Source: Arthrobacter sp. GMC3 (GTDB lineage Bacteria > Actinomycetota > Actinomycetes > Actinomycetales > Micrococcaceae). Taken from it: DNA of 64,000 bases. Shown one piece after another: positions 9,186 through 16,848 of this stretch. Position numbers and translations under genes: made by a program. The stretch lies in NCBI RefSeq assembly GCF_002929305.1, contig NZ_PJIO01000002.1:62001-126000 (forward strand), written 5' to 3'. The first letter of the stretch is position 1. Each line of letters opens with the position of its first letter. A model generated the notes under the pieces. It did not search any database, was not told the DNA's origin, and worked only from the letters and a program-made list of their open reading frames with translations.

Positions 9186-10193
9186 ATGGAAAGCCTGCGA
9201 TGGCAGCTTTTCGACAGTTACGGTACCCGGGCGCGCATCATCCGCGCCGAACGCATCCAAACGGGGGGACTGTTTGGCATTGGCGCCACTACCTCCTACG
9301 AGGTGACGGTGGAGGTGGACGGCGAGCCGCCCGCCAAGGCCGACGCTCCCACCCGCCGCACGGCTGCCCGCAACCGGGCTGGCCGGGGCCGGGAAGCGTT
9401 ACGCAGCGGCCTGGCCAATCTGCTGGCCGACGCCGACGGCGGTGACCGTGCCATCGCGTCCACGCCCGTGGTGATATCCACCCAGAAGCCGGACTTTGAC
9501 GTGGTGCTTGAGCGCGTGAGCTCCAGCATGGGCAGCAAGCCGGCCTCACCGGCTCTGCCCGTTTTCCCGGCTGCGCCCGTGGTGCGGCTCGTGTCCGACG
9601 AGCCGGCCGAGCCTTCCGCGGCTGCGCCAGCCGAGGCTGCGGCGCCGAGTATCCGTGCGGCAATCCAGGACCTGGGAGTGGCCCAGGAGCCCGGGGTGGA
9701 TACCGGAATTCCTGTGCCGTCGTCACGGGCTGGGGATCTGGTGGTTCTCGTGGGAATCCGGGACCATGCGCTGCGCACAGCCTGGACCATGGCGCAGTCC
9801 TTTGCCGAGGGTGCCGTCATCCGGACAGCGGGTGACCACCGCCAGGAAGGTGTGGATCACCTCATTATTGACGGCCATGAGGTCAAGAAGGTGCAGGCCC
9901 TGGCAGCCATCGAGGGCAAACCACTGTTGGTGGCCTTTAGCATTGGCGAGCGACGCTCTTCTAACGCCGCCGTCCTGTCGTCCGTCCGGGCCGACCAGTT
10001 GTGGCTGGTGGTGGATGCGGCCCACAAGCCCGCGGACACGCAAGCCTGGGTAAAGCAGGCGTCTTGGTTCTCGGAACCGCTTGGATTGGCCGTACTGGGC
10101 TCAACGGAGACCTCCACACCGGAATCCGTCAACGACCTGGGATACCCGGTGGGCTGGGTGGACGGCTACCAGTCAACCTCGCCCCTGCTCTAA
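9186..10193 (+). CDS. Degenerate FlhF-like protein without GTPase motifs
   Basis: A 335-residue protein immediately after flhA, the usual place of flhF. The N-terminus (about 5-45: 'DSYGTRARIIRAERIQTGGL', 'FGIGATTSYEVTVEVDGE') resembles the FlhF N-terminal domain, where a WFG-type turn precedes a beta strand. After an Ala/Pro-rich linker, a region of about 155 residues begins with 'DLVVLVGIRDHALRTAWTMA', where an SRP-type GTPase would have its P-loop, but there is no GxxGxGKT/S. The place of the TKxD motif reads 'LGSTETSTPESVND'. I infer a pseudo-GTPase derived from FlhF, with flagellar placement or export as the likely area of action. ATG 9186 is preferred to GTG 9144, which would overlap flhA by 32 bases. 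Confidence 0.65.
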   Translation: MESLRWQLFDSYGTRARIIRAERIQTGGLFGIGATTSYEVTVEVDGEPPAKADAPTRRTAARNRAGRGREALRSGLANLLADADGGDRAIASTPVVISTQKPDFDVVLERVSSSMGSKPASPALPVFPAAPVVRLVSDEPAEPSAAAPAEAAAPSIRAAIQDLGVAQEPGVDTGIPVPSSRAGDLVVLVGIRDHALRTAWTMAQSFAEGAVIRTAGDHRQEGVDHLIIDGHEVKKVQALAAIEGKPLLVAFSIGERRSSNAAVLSSVRADQLWLVVDAAHKPADTQAWVKQASWFSEPLGLAVLGSTETSTPESVNDLGYPVGWVDGYQSTSPLL

Positions 10194-10217
10194 GATTGAC
10201 CCGATCAGCACATCCAT

Positions 10218-10229
10218 GGAAGGAAACTC
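10218..10229 (+). promoter_or_regulatory. Possible CsrA autoregulatory site at the csrA ribosome binding site
   Basis: Two GGA triplets (10218-10220 and 10222-10224) lie in ATGGAAGGA directly before the csrA ATG, one inside the Shine-Dalgarno AAGGA. CsrA is known to bind GGA motifs over ribosome binding sites. No clear hairpin presents them, so autoregulation is an inference. Confidence 0.35.
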
Positions 10230-10481
10230 ATGCTGGTATTGACACGAAAAATTGGCGAGAAGATCGTCATAGGCAACAACATCACCATCACCATTCTTGA
10301 GGGTGGACGCGGCGAAGGTGTCCGCATTGGCATCGACGCGCCCCGGGACGTCAGCATTCACCGCAGCGAGGTGGTGGAGGCCGTTTCGGCAAGCAACCAA
10401 GAGGCGCTGCAGGCAACCGGGGCGGACGACGCCACGCCCGAACAGCTCATTATCGCGGCGCTGGGCCTGGGGCCTAGCTAA
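10230..10481 (+). CDS. csrA: Carbon storage regulator CsrA
   Basis: An 83-residue RNA-binding translational regulator. The first 50 residues match the family closely: '[18 protein letters not shown]' and '[18 protein letters not shown]', including the GIDAP(R) and HR residues of the RNA-binding face. A variable C-terminal extension of about 25 residues follows. In flagellated Gram-positives CsrA represses flagellin translation and is antagonised by FliW. No fliW is in this window. It closes the flagellar gene run with a 36-base gap after the FlhF-like gene. Confidence 0.95.
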   Translation: MLVLTRKIGEKIVIGNNITITILEGGRGEGVRIGIDAPRDVSIHRSEVVEAVSASNQEALQATGADDATPEQLIIAALGLGPS

Positions 10482-10703
10482 AGTCCATGCCGGCATCCGC
10501 CCCGTGTCGAACACGGCGTTCTCATCGGGAGAGAGAGTTGTCTGGATCCAATGCTGTTCGGTCGAGGACACGTGCTTGACCAGGCTGGCCAGTGACAATC
10601 TGCTCACGGTGCTGTGCGTCTTTCCCTGCTCGTCACTGAGATTCCGCATGGGGATCATGAACGTGTTCCGCTGATCCGAGAGGATTGCGGAAATGTCTGC
10701 CAT
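10482..10703 (-). pseudogene. Truncated DUF664/DinB-like gene fragment
   Basis: Read on the minus strand from ATG 10703, about 74 codons encode the N-terminal part of a DUF664 (DinB fold) protein: 'ISAILSDQRNTFMIPMRNLS', then 'LSLASLVKHVSSTEQHWI', matching the family's 'LLGLVKHLAxVExxWF' region. Full-length members are about 150-180 residues. Here the homology ends where the csrA 3' end begins on the other strand, and the frame then runs on as csrA antisense. The helix-rich core and its later metal-binding His are missing, so I read it as a remnant cut off by a past rearrangement. Confidence 0.6.
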
Positions 10704-10771
10704 TTCTGCGGAGAGTTTCGCGGGGGAATCTGTCGTGGCATGCTCCTACTGGTTGTGGCAACCTTGCGGAG

Positions 10772-12298
10772 CTAATTCTCCCACGGGGCCTTGAATGGGA
10801 AGTACTTTTCCAAAAATTCCGTGACGCGGGCCCGGCGTTCCTCGGCTTTCACTTCGGGGAAACTGCCGTCGTTCAGGCACAGAAAATCGGCCTTGCGCTT
10901 GCGGAGTATCCGGTCCAGGGAGGCCAGTCCCATCTCGGTGGTCGTGTCAACGTAAACGCCTTTTCCATCGGCGTGCATGACGGCGCGACCGGTGAATAGC
11001 GCGTAGTAATGGTAAAGCGAATTTGTCACGGAAATATTTGTCGCGGCCCGGAACCGGCTGGCGGCGGTCGCGGCAAATTCGGTCGGGAAGGCGTTCTCAA
11101 GGTCTGTCATGACAGACTTTCGAAACGGGGCCGCCGAATGCTCCAAGTGGCGAGTTGTGAAGCGGCCAAACTTGTTCCAGAGCAGGCGCCGGTTGACCCG
11201 GGCCGAATTTTCAAAGCCGCTGCGTTCCACCGAACTCTCGCCCAGGCCGATCCTGTTGGGGGAGAGCATGAACCGGGTGACACCACCGGGGGAGAAGAAC
11301 ATGTCGGGGGACAGTGGCCGGCCAAAGAACATATCATCATTGGAATATAAGTAGTGTTCGGCCAAGCCGTGAATGTGGTGCAGCTGCGACTCCACCGCCA
11401 TGGAATTGTGCGTCGGCAAAACCGAGGGATCCGCAAAGTGCTCCGCGCTGCGGACCAGGCTGATGCGGGGATGGTCGCGCAGCCAGTGTGGCGCCGGGGA
11501 GTCCGTGGCGATGTAGATGTGTCCGACCCATGGCGCGAACATGTATATGGAGCGAAGGGCATATTTCAGTTCATCAATTTGCCTGAACCGCGACTCGTGT
11601 CGGTCCCCCTCGCCCAGTATCACCCCGGATTCCTGGTCGCGGCGGGCGCGCTGGTAGTCGGCGGAACTCCCATCCACCCAGCTGAAAATGATGTCCACCG
11701 GGAAACGGATGTCAAAGGCATGCTCGGCAAACATGTCCTCAATAGTGGGCCAGTTCAGGCCGTGCAGTTCCACGGTTCCGCGCCGCGCCTCGGCAGTCGT
11801 CATGGTGCGCCGGGTCAGCGAGTTCTCCACGGGCAGTTTTATCCGACCCTTTTTGAAGGTCCACAACTCAAGTTGCACCCCAGTTGCGGCACCAAAATAA
11901 AGCCCGCCACGAGGTTCCAGCCTCGGCCTGAAAAGTCGCAGGATGCGGGTCTTTTTGGACGTGGCCAGTTCGCCGTCGGCCAGCAGCACCGTGGACTTCC
12001 CTTTCACGTCGATGCTGCGCGCATAAAACGGTTCATCGGCGAATGCCCGCACCAGGGCGTTCGCCAGGGCGTGCCTGTGCGCACGGTCAATGGCCAGCAC
12101 CGGCCGTTCGTCGTTGCCACGCACCAATAAATACGGGACCCCGTACCGCTCAAGTGAGGCGCGGATAGCCAGTAGATCGGCCACCATGGCCTGCTGGTGG
12201 GTTAGAGACTCATTAACAAGTGCCAGCCGCCCCTTGTGGAGGACGACGTCGCCACGTTCCAGGAGCCGGGCCGCCGCAACTGTTGGGGGAGTGTTCAA
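10772..12298 (-). CDS. Stealth family sugar-phosphate transferase
   Basis: About 508 residues with the four conserved Stealth regions: CR1 'DIIFSWVDGSSADYQ' (about 215), CR2 'RFRQIDELKYALRSIYMFAP' and 'IYIATDSPAPHWL', CR3 'THNSMAVESQLHHIHGLAEHYLYSNDDMFFGR', and CR4 near 'SLYHYYALFTGRA'. Stealth enzymes are hexose-1-phosphate transferases that build cell-surface phosphoglycans. A TTG at 12298 has AGGAG five bases upstream and is the preferred start. A TTG at 12340 abuts its Shine-Dalgarno and is less likely. No capsule genes lie nearby, so it appears isolated. Confidence 0.85.
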   Translation of the reverse strand: MNTPPTVAAARLLERGDVVLHKGRLALVNESLTHQQAMVADLLAIRASLERYGVPYLLVRGNDERPVLAIDRAHRHALANALVRAFADEPFYARSIDVKGKSTVLLADGELATSKKTRILRLFRPRLEPRGGLYFGAATGVQLELWTFKKGRIKLPVENSLTRRTMTTAEARRGTVELHGLNWPTIEDMFAEHAFDIRFPVDIIFSWVDGSSADYQRARRDQESGVILGEGDRHESRFRQIDELKYALRSIYMFAPWVGHIYIATDSPAPHWLRDHPRISLVRSAEHFADPSVLPTHNSMAVESQLHHIHGLAEHYLYSNDDMFFGRPLSPDMFFSPGGVTRFMLSPNRIGLGESSVERSGFENSARVNRRLLWNKFGRFTTRHLEHSAAPFRKSVMTDLENAFPTEFAATAASRFRAATNISVTNSLYHYYALFTGRAVMHADGKGVYVDTTTEMGLASLDRILRKRKADFLCLNDGSFPEVKAEERRARVTEFLEKYFPFKAPWEN

Positions 12299-12352
12299 CG
12301 CGACTCCTGAGCATCGGGCGCCGAACTGATTCGTCGGCAACTCCTTCAGAGC

Positions 12353-13738
12353 CTACCGCGCGGGCACCTGGCCCAGACGGAACAGTGCGTCCGGATCGAA
12401 GCGGGCGGCCAGTTCTGTCAGCCGTGTCAGCACCTCGGGGGTGTAGCAGGACGCGAAGCCTGCAGCACCCTGCCCTGCGGAAAAATTCGGCAGCGTCCCG
12501 CCAAAGTGCCAGGCTCCCATGGCTGCGTGCAGCCCCACGGCGTGGTCGGCAATAGCGGACAATTCGGGAGGTGGGGCAACACCCACCGAATACATGCCGA
12601 ATGCGGCATCGCGGTGGCACAATGCGCTGGCCACCGCCGGTTCCTCGGAAATGGCCCCACCAAACTGTCTGATTTCCACGGCCAGTTGCGGAGAGCCCGT
12701 GCCGGGTCCGGCCGCCTGCAGGAGCGCCTCGACGGTGTTGGCGGTAAAGTCCGTCAACAGTGCCGACCGCTCCGAGGTCGGCATCGGGTCTTCCGGGTCC
12801 GAGTGCACCATGCCAATCATGGAAGAGGGCATCATCTGGACCGCGTCGATCAGCGGCACCCCAGCCGCACGCATCGGCGCAAGCCAGTGGGCGCCGTCGT
12901 CCTCATTCCCGGTGAAAACGAACCTGAGCGCCAGTGTGAATCTGCCGGCCAGCGGCTCCGGAACGCCGGGCATGGGAGGAAGTTGCATGAGTGCGAGGGA
13001 GGTGGTGGCCTCCGGTGGCAGTGTGGGGCACCACTGGGACCAGGCCATGGTGAGGGCGTCCACAAGGGCCGTGTCGAAGAAAAGCGCGCCAGCGTAGATG
13101 TAGGGCAGCTTGAGCAGTTCAAATTCGGTGGCCGTGATGATGCCCAGCGAGGACTTTCCGCCCCGCAGGCCCCAAAAGAGTTCCGGCTCGGTCTCGGCCG
13201 TGACGTGGCGGAGCAGGCCGTCGCCGGTGACAACGTCAAAGGCCCGAACGCGGTCCGACGCTGCCCCAAAGGTGCGCGCCATGGGCCCAATTCCGCCGCC
13301 GCTGGTGTATCCGGCCACGCTGACTCCCGGGGCCGATCCGCTGAGGCCTGACAGTCCGTGAGCTGCACTCGCGGCTAGCACGGTTTTCCAGGTTACGCCC
13401 GCGCCGGTGCGGGCCCAGCCGTCCGGGCTGATGGTGCATTCATCCAGCGCCCGGGTGTGGATCAGTAGCGCCCCGTCATGGTCGCTGGCAATGCCGTGCC
13501 CGGTGGCTTGGACGGCGACGGGGAGCCCGTTCGCCGCGGCAAAGCGCACGGCTTGCGCCACGTCGTCGGCCGTTGCAACTTCCACGACGGCCGCCGGGCT
13601 GGTGTGGACGGAAACGTTCCACGGGGTGGCCAGTTCGGCAAAGCCGGGATCCCCCGGCTCGAGGACGCTGCCACGAACCTGGCGGCGCAGGGTATCAAAA
13701 GCAACGGGTGAGGACGCAGATTTGCCGGAGGCGTTCAT
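12353..13738 (-). CDS. FAD-linked oxidoreductase, BBE type
   Basis: A 461-residue flavoprotein of the berberine-bridge/6-hydroxynicotine oxidase class. An FAD_binding_4 domain covers about residues 30-200 ('VATADDVAQAVRFAAANGLPV', 'QATGHG', 'LSGSAPGVSVAGYTSGGGIG'). A C-terminal BBE segment ends 'RFDPDALFRLGQ'. The usual covalent FAD-binding His region reads 'ATGHGIASDHDGALLI'. The ATG at 13738 has GAGAAGG upstream and removes a 35-residue extension from TTG 13843. Substrate unknown. It follows doxX and tetR on the same strand. Confidence 0.85.
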   Translation of the reverse strand: MNASGKSASSPVAFDTLRRQVRGSVLEPGDPGFAELATPWNVSVHTSPAAVVEVATADDVAQAVRFAAANGLPVAVQATGHGIASDHDGALLIHTRALDECTISPDGWARTGAGVTWKTVLAASAAHGLSGLSGSAPGVSVAGYTSGGGIGPMARTFGAASDRVRAFDVVTGDGLLRHVTAETEPELFWGLRGGKSSLGIITATEFELLKLPYIYAGALFFDTALVDALTMAWSQWCPTLPPEATTSLALMQLPPMPGVPEPLAGRFTLALRFVFTGNEDDGAHWLAPMRAAGVPLIDAVQMMPSSMIGMVHSDPEDPMPTSERSALLTDFTANTVEALLQAAGPGTGSPQLAVEIRQFGGAISEEPAVASALCHRDAAFGMYSVGVAPPPELSAIADHAVGLHAAMGAWHFGGTLPNFSAGQGAAGFASCYTPEVLTRLTELAARFDPDALFRLGQVPAR

Positions 13739-13875
13739 GAATACCTTCTCGGGTTGGTGCCGGGCTGAACAGGGGATGAGACTGTGAGCTAGCTGAAACA
13801 AGCCTGACACCGATTTGAGAACTTGACTAGAGATTGGCGGCAAAAAAGGTTCATTCGCGCCCCCTGAGAAGGCCG

Positions 13876-14286
13876 CTACTGGCGGCGACGGCGGAAGAAC
13901 AGTGCCACGGCGATCCCCGCCAGCCAGAAATCCTTGGCCATGGCCGTACCGGCCGGCGTGGGGCGGATTCCGTCCTCTTCGGTCATGCCCGGGGACTTCA
14001 AGTAGGTTGCGACCAGGCCGCCGGAAAATACGCCCAGTGCCAGTCCGGCAAGGCGGGTGGGAATGAAAGGAAGAAGGATCAAGGTCCCCAAGCCGATCTC
14101 GGAGGCGCTCAGAAGCTTGCCAAACTGGGCCGCTTCCAACGTCCCGGCCTGGGGGATGACGCGGGCGGCCGCTGTTTGCAGGCCCGCGGCGTGTTCCTCC
14201 GCCAGGTGGAGCTTGCCGATCCCGGCGTTGAGAATGAAGGCCCCCGAAACCAGCCGAAGTGCTGCGTTGCCAATGCTGAAACCCAT
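13876..14286 (-). CDS. DoxX-like small membrane protein
   Basis: A 136-residue protein with four hydrophobic segments and the DoxX-like features 'LRLVSGAFILNAGIGKL' near the N-terminus and 'EIGLGTLILLPFIPTRLAGLAL' later. It ends with a basic FFRRRRQ tail. The ATG 14286 has AGGGAG at good spacing. DoxX-family proteins are integral membrane proteins often linked to redox enzymes, which would fit the FAD oxidoreductase downstream, but this is an inference. Confidence 0.7.
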   Translation of the reverse strand: MGFSIGNAALRLVSGAFILNAGIGKLHLAEEHAAGLQTAAARVIPQAGTLEAAQFGKLLSASEIGLGTLILLPFIPTRLAGLALGVFSGGLVATYLKSPGMTEEDGIRPTPAGTAMAKDFWLAGIAVALFFRRRRQ

Positions 14287-14352
14287 GGTGTGCTCCCTAT
14301 TTTCCTAAACCGATGCTTACTTCTTCAGCCTAGGTACCAGAGCGGGCCGTGG

Positions 14353-15057
14353 CTAGGGGTGGTCCACGGTTGCCGCGAGACCTGCAATCATGGCCTGCAG
14401 GCCCAGCGAAAAGGCTGCGTGGGCGTCGCTAAGCTGCCCCGGGTTGCTTCGACGGGCGACGGCGGCGGTGAAAGTCGGTGCTGTCGCGGCCAGATCGCCG
14501 GGGGCAAAGATGTCATCCGGGGCGTTGACGTCGTATGCCGATCCGTAGATGAAAGATTCCAGCGCCACGATGGCGTCGATGATGCGTTCGGAGGGCCAGC
14601 CAGCCCGCAAAAAACCCTCTGTCACTGCCTCGTACATCAACAACGTTTGAGGTGCGTTTGTCACGGGCAGCAAGGCAATAACGGGTATCAGGGGCACGTG
14701 GGAGGAGAAGACGTCCCTATACGAATGCGCCCAGGTGTGCACGGCTTCCTCCCATGGCTGGTCGATGAACGCGGAGACGTCCACGCGGCCCATCAGCGAG
14801 TCCTCAATCAGTAGGAGCAGGTCCTGCTTGGATCCCACATGGTTGTACAGGGCGGACGGGGCTACGTTCAACGATTTGGCCAGCCCCGACATGGTCAGTG
14901 CCTTGTAGCCGTCGCGAGTCACTAGCCGCAGCGCCGCCTGGGTGATTTGGGCAGAACCCAGAAGTGCGCGTGGGGGTCGACCCGCCCGACGTCGTACTGC
15001 CTTCGTTGCCACTGTTCTCGACGGCACTGCTTTTGTTGGCGCTGAACCTTCACTCAC
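14353..15057 (-). CDS. TetR family transcriptional regulator
   Basis: A 234-residue repressor. After a basic Ala/Arg-rich stretch, the HTH runs from 'ITQAALRLVTRDGYKALTMSGLAKSLNVAPSALYNHVGSKQDLL' (about 37-80), followed by an all-helical ligand domain with 'LALLPVTNAPQTLLMYEAV'-type composition. GTG 15057 is preferred over TTG 15075 because AGGGAGG lies six bases before it. It is divergent from the putrescine oxidase gene, with a palindromic operator between them, so it probably controls that unit and itself. A polyamine-responsive role is inferred from context only. Confidence 0.88.
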   Translation of the reverse strand: MSEGSAPTKAVPSRTVATKAVRRRAGRPPRALLGSAQITQAALRLVTRDGYKALTMSGLAKSLNVAPSALYNHVGSKQDLLLLIEDSLMGRVDVSAFIDQPWEEAVHTWAHSYRDVFSSHVPLIPVIALLPVTNAPQTLLMYEAVTEGFLRAGWPSERIIDAIVALESFIYGSAYDVNAPDDIFAPGDLAATAPTFTAAVARRSNPGQLSDAHAAFSLGLQAMIAGLAATVDHP

Positions 15058-15149
15058 TGCGGCCTCCCTTGCCAAATCACATGCCAGCTAGCGACACTAT
15101 TCTTCACTCGCACCTTTACCAAATGAGTGATGTCCGTTACTGTCTATTC

Positions 15150-15170
15150 TAAATGAACGACATTCATTTA
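15150..15170. promoter_or_regulatory. Perfect TetR-type operator palindrome
   Basis: TAAATGAA (15150-15157) and TTCATTTA (15163-15170) form a perfect 8+5+8 inverted repeat 39 bases before the putrescine oxidase start and 92 bases before the tetR start. A weaker relative, AAATGA plus a poorly conserved right half, starts at 15121. A TATTCT at 15144-15149 directly abuts the palindrome and could be a -10 box. Confidence 0.7.
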
Positions 15171-15209
15171 GTGAGTTAAGTCATTATGAATTTCACAGGA
15201 GAGGGAACC

Positions 15210-16577
15210 ATGCAGAACATCGAGCGCGACGTCGTCATCATTGGCGCCGGCCCATCAGGAATGACAGCCGCCCGCGAGCTGAAGAAATCCGGTCTGAGCG
15301 TGGCAGTGGTTGAGGCCCGTGACAGGGTTGGTGGACGCACCTGGTCCAACACGATCGACGGCGCGTGGCTGGAAATTGGCGGCCAGTGGGTCTCCCCGGA
15401 TCAGACCGCCCTGATTGGACTGCTCGATGAACTCGGCCTGGACACCTACTCGCGCTACCGCGACGGAGACAGCGTCTATGTTGCCCCCGATGGCAGCCAC
15501 ACCCGCTACACCGGCGAGATGTTCCCGGTTTCGGCGGACACCGAAGCGGCCATGAACAAGCTCATCGAAACCATGGACGAGCTCGCCGCTCTTATGGATC
15601 CGGAAAAGCCGTGGGACCACCCGGCCGCACGCGAGCTGGACACCATCTCCTTCCACCACTGGCTGCGTACCCAGTCCACCGATGAAGAGGCCTGCAACAA
15701 CATCGGCCTGTTCATCGCTGGCGGCATGCTCACCAAGCCCGCCCACGCCTTCTCGGCCCTGCAGGCAGTTTTCATGGCCTCCTCGGCGGGATCCTTCTCC
15801 AACCTGGTGGATGACAACTTCATCCTGGACAAGCGGGTAGTGGGCGGCATGCAGGGCGTTTCCTTGAAGATGGCCGAAGAATTGGGCGACGACGTCATCC
15901 TCAACTCCCCGGCCCGCACCGTCCGCTGGACCGAGGTCGACGGCGACTACCGAGTCACCGTGATCAGCGACAACGCCACCGTCACCGCCAAGCGCGTAGT
16001 CATGGCCGTCCCGCCGAACCTGTACAGCCGTGTCTCCTTCGACCCGCCGCTGCCGCGCCGCCAGCACCAGATGCACCAGCACCAGTCCCTGGGCCTGGTC
16101 ATCAAGGTCCACGCCGTCTACGAGACCCCGTTCTGGCGCAAAGACGGCCTCTCCGGCACCGGCTTCAGCGCCTCCACACTGGTCCAGGAGGTCTACGACA
16201 ACACCAACCACGAGGATCCCCGCGGCACGCTGGTGGCCTTCGTCTCCGACGAAAAAGCCGACTACGCCTTCTCCCTCTCAGCCGAACAGCGCAAGAAGGA
16301 AATCACGGCCTCCCTGGCCCAATTCCTCGGCGCCGAAGCGGCCGAACCCGTTGTCTACTACGAATCCGACTGGGGTTCAGAGGAATGGACCCGCGGCGCC
16401 TACGCCTCGTCCTACGACTTGGGTGGCCTGCACCGTTACGGCCCGGACCAGCTGACCCCCGTGGGCCCCATCCACTGGTCCTGCTCCGACCTTGCCGCCG
16501 AAGGCTACCAACACGTCGACGGTGCAGTCCGCATGGGCCAGTTCACCGCCGCGAAGCTGGTCGCAGAACTGGCCTAA
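15210..16577 (+). CDS. puo: Putrescine oxidase, flavin amine oxidase family
   Basis: A 455-residue FAD enzyme that oxidises putrescine to 4-aminobutanal, giving hydrogen peroxide and ammonia. It begins with the dinucleotide-binding 'VVIIGAGPSGMTAARELKKS' and 'ARDRVGGRTW'. It contains stretches I recall from Kocuria and Rhodococcus putrescine oxidase, such as 'GGQWVSPDQTAL', 'ELDTISFHHWLR' and 'NNIGLFIAGGMLTKPAHAFS', and ends with the second FAD contact 'GYQHVDGAVRMGQFTAAKL'. ATG 15210 has GGAGAGGGAA upstream. Within the palindrome-controlled unit it precedes a stress protein and an APC permease, consistent with putrescine uptake and use. Confidence 0.88.
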   Translation: MQNIERDVVIIGAGPSGMTAARELKKSGLSVAVVEARDRVGGRTWSNTIDGAWLEIGGQWVSPDQTALIGLLDELGLDTYSRYRDGDSVYVAPDGSHTRYTGEMFPVSADTEAAMNKLIETMDELAALMDPEKPWDHPAARELDTISFHHWLRTQSTDEEACNNIGLFIAGGMLTKPAHAFSALQAVFMASSAGSFSNLVDDNFILDKRVVGGMQGVSLKMAEELGDDVILNSPARTVRWTEVDGDYRVTVISDNATVTAKRVVMAVPPNLYSRVSFDPPLPRRQHQMHQHQSLGLVIKVHAVYETPFWRKDGLSGTGFSASTLVQEVYDNTNHEDPRGTLVAFVSDEKADYAFSLSAEQRKKEITASLAQFLGAEAAEPVVYYESDWGSEEWTRGAYASSYDLGGLHRYGPDQLTPVGPIHWSCSDLAAEGYQHVDGAVRMGQFTAAKLVAELA

Positions 16578-16624
16578 CACCTGTTACGCAGCCGGGCGGC
16601 TACCTCGCCACCGGCGGCGAACGG

Positions 16625-16723
16625 GCGGCGGACCGGCATTTTTCCGGCGACTTTCCGACACACGGCCGCGGGCGGCCTTAGTGTCTCCCTGACGTCGCCT
16701 ACAAAAAATGTCGGCTCCGCCGC
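16625..16723 (+). repeat. Intergenic hairpin repeat, copy A
   Basis: About 99 bases forming a nearly continuous hairpin. Outer arms start GCGGCGGA and end TCCGCCGC. An A/T segment CATTTTT pairs with AAAAAATG, then GGCGAC with GTCGCC, then GACAC with GTGTC. The apical GGCCG-CGGG-CGGCC is at 16664-16677. The right side carries CTCCCTGAC and a TAC bulge, which give the element an orientation. The same plan occurs at 52540, 61913 and (minus) 62055. Here it lies between the same-direction genes puo and usp. Confidence 0.8.
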
Positions 16724-16848
16724 CGGACGGATCCGCTGCTTTGGCGGCAGCCGGCCATCGTGCAAGTAGTTCGCGGGGGGCTGCGAACAGTTTGATGCGG
16801 AATCACTTTTCAGTAATCAGTGACAATGACGTCTTCAGGAGGACCCTT

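Noticed and set aside
11354-12130. A 258-codon plus-strand open frame inside the Stealth gene
   Set aside because: The minus-strand frame has all four Stealth regions. This frame has no recognisable domain.
12506-13351. A 281-codon plus-strand open frame inside the FAD oxidoreductase gene
   Set aside because: Antisense to a conserved flavoprotein. No motif or ribosome site.
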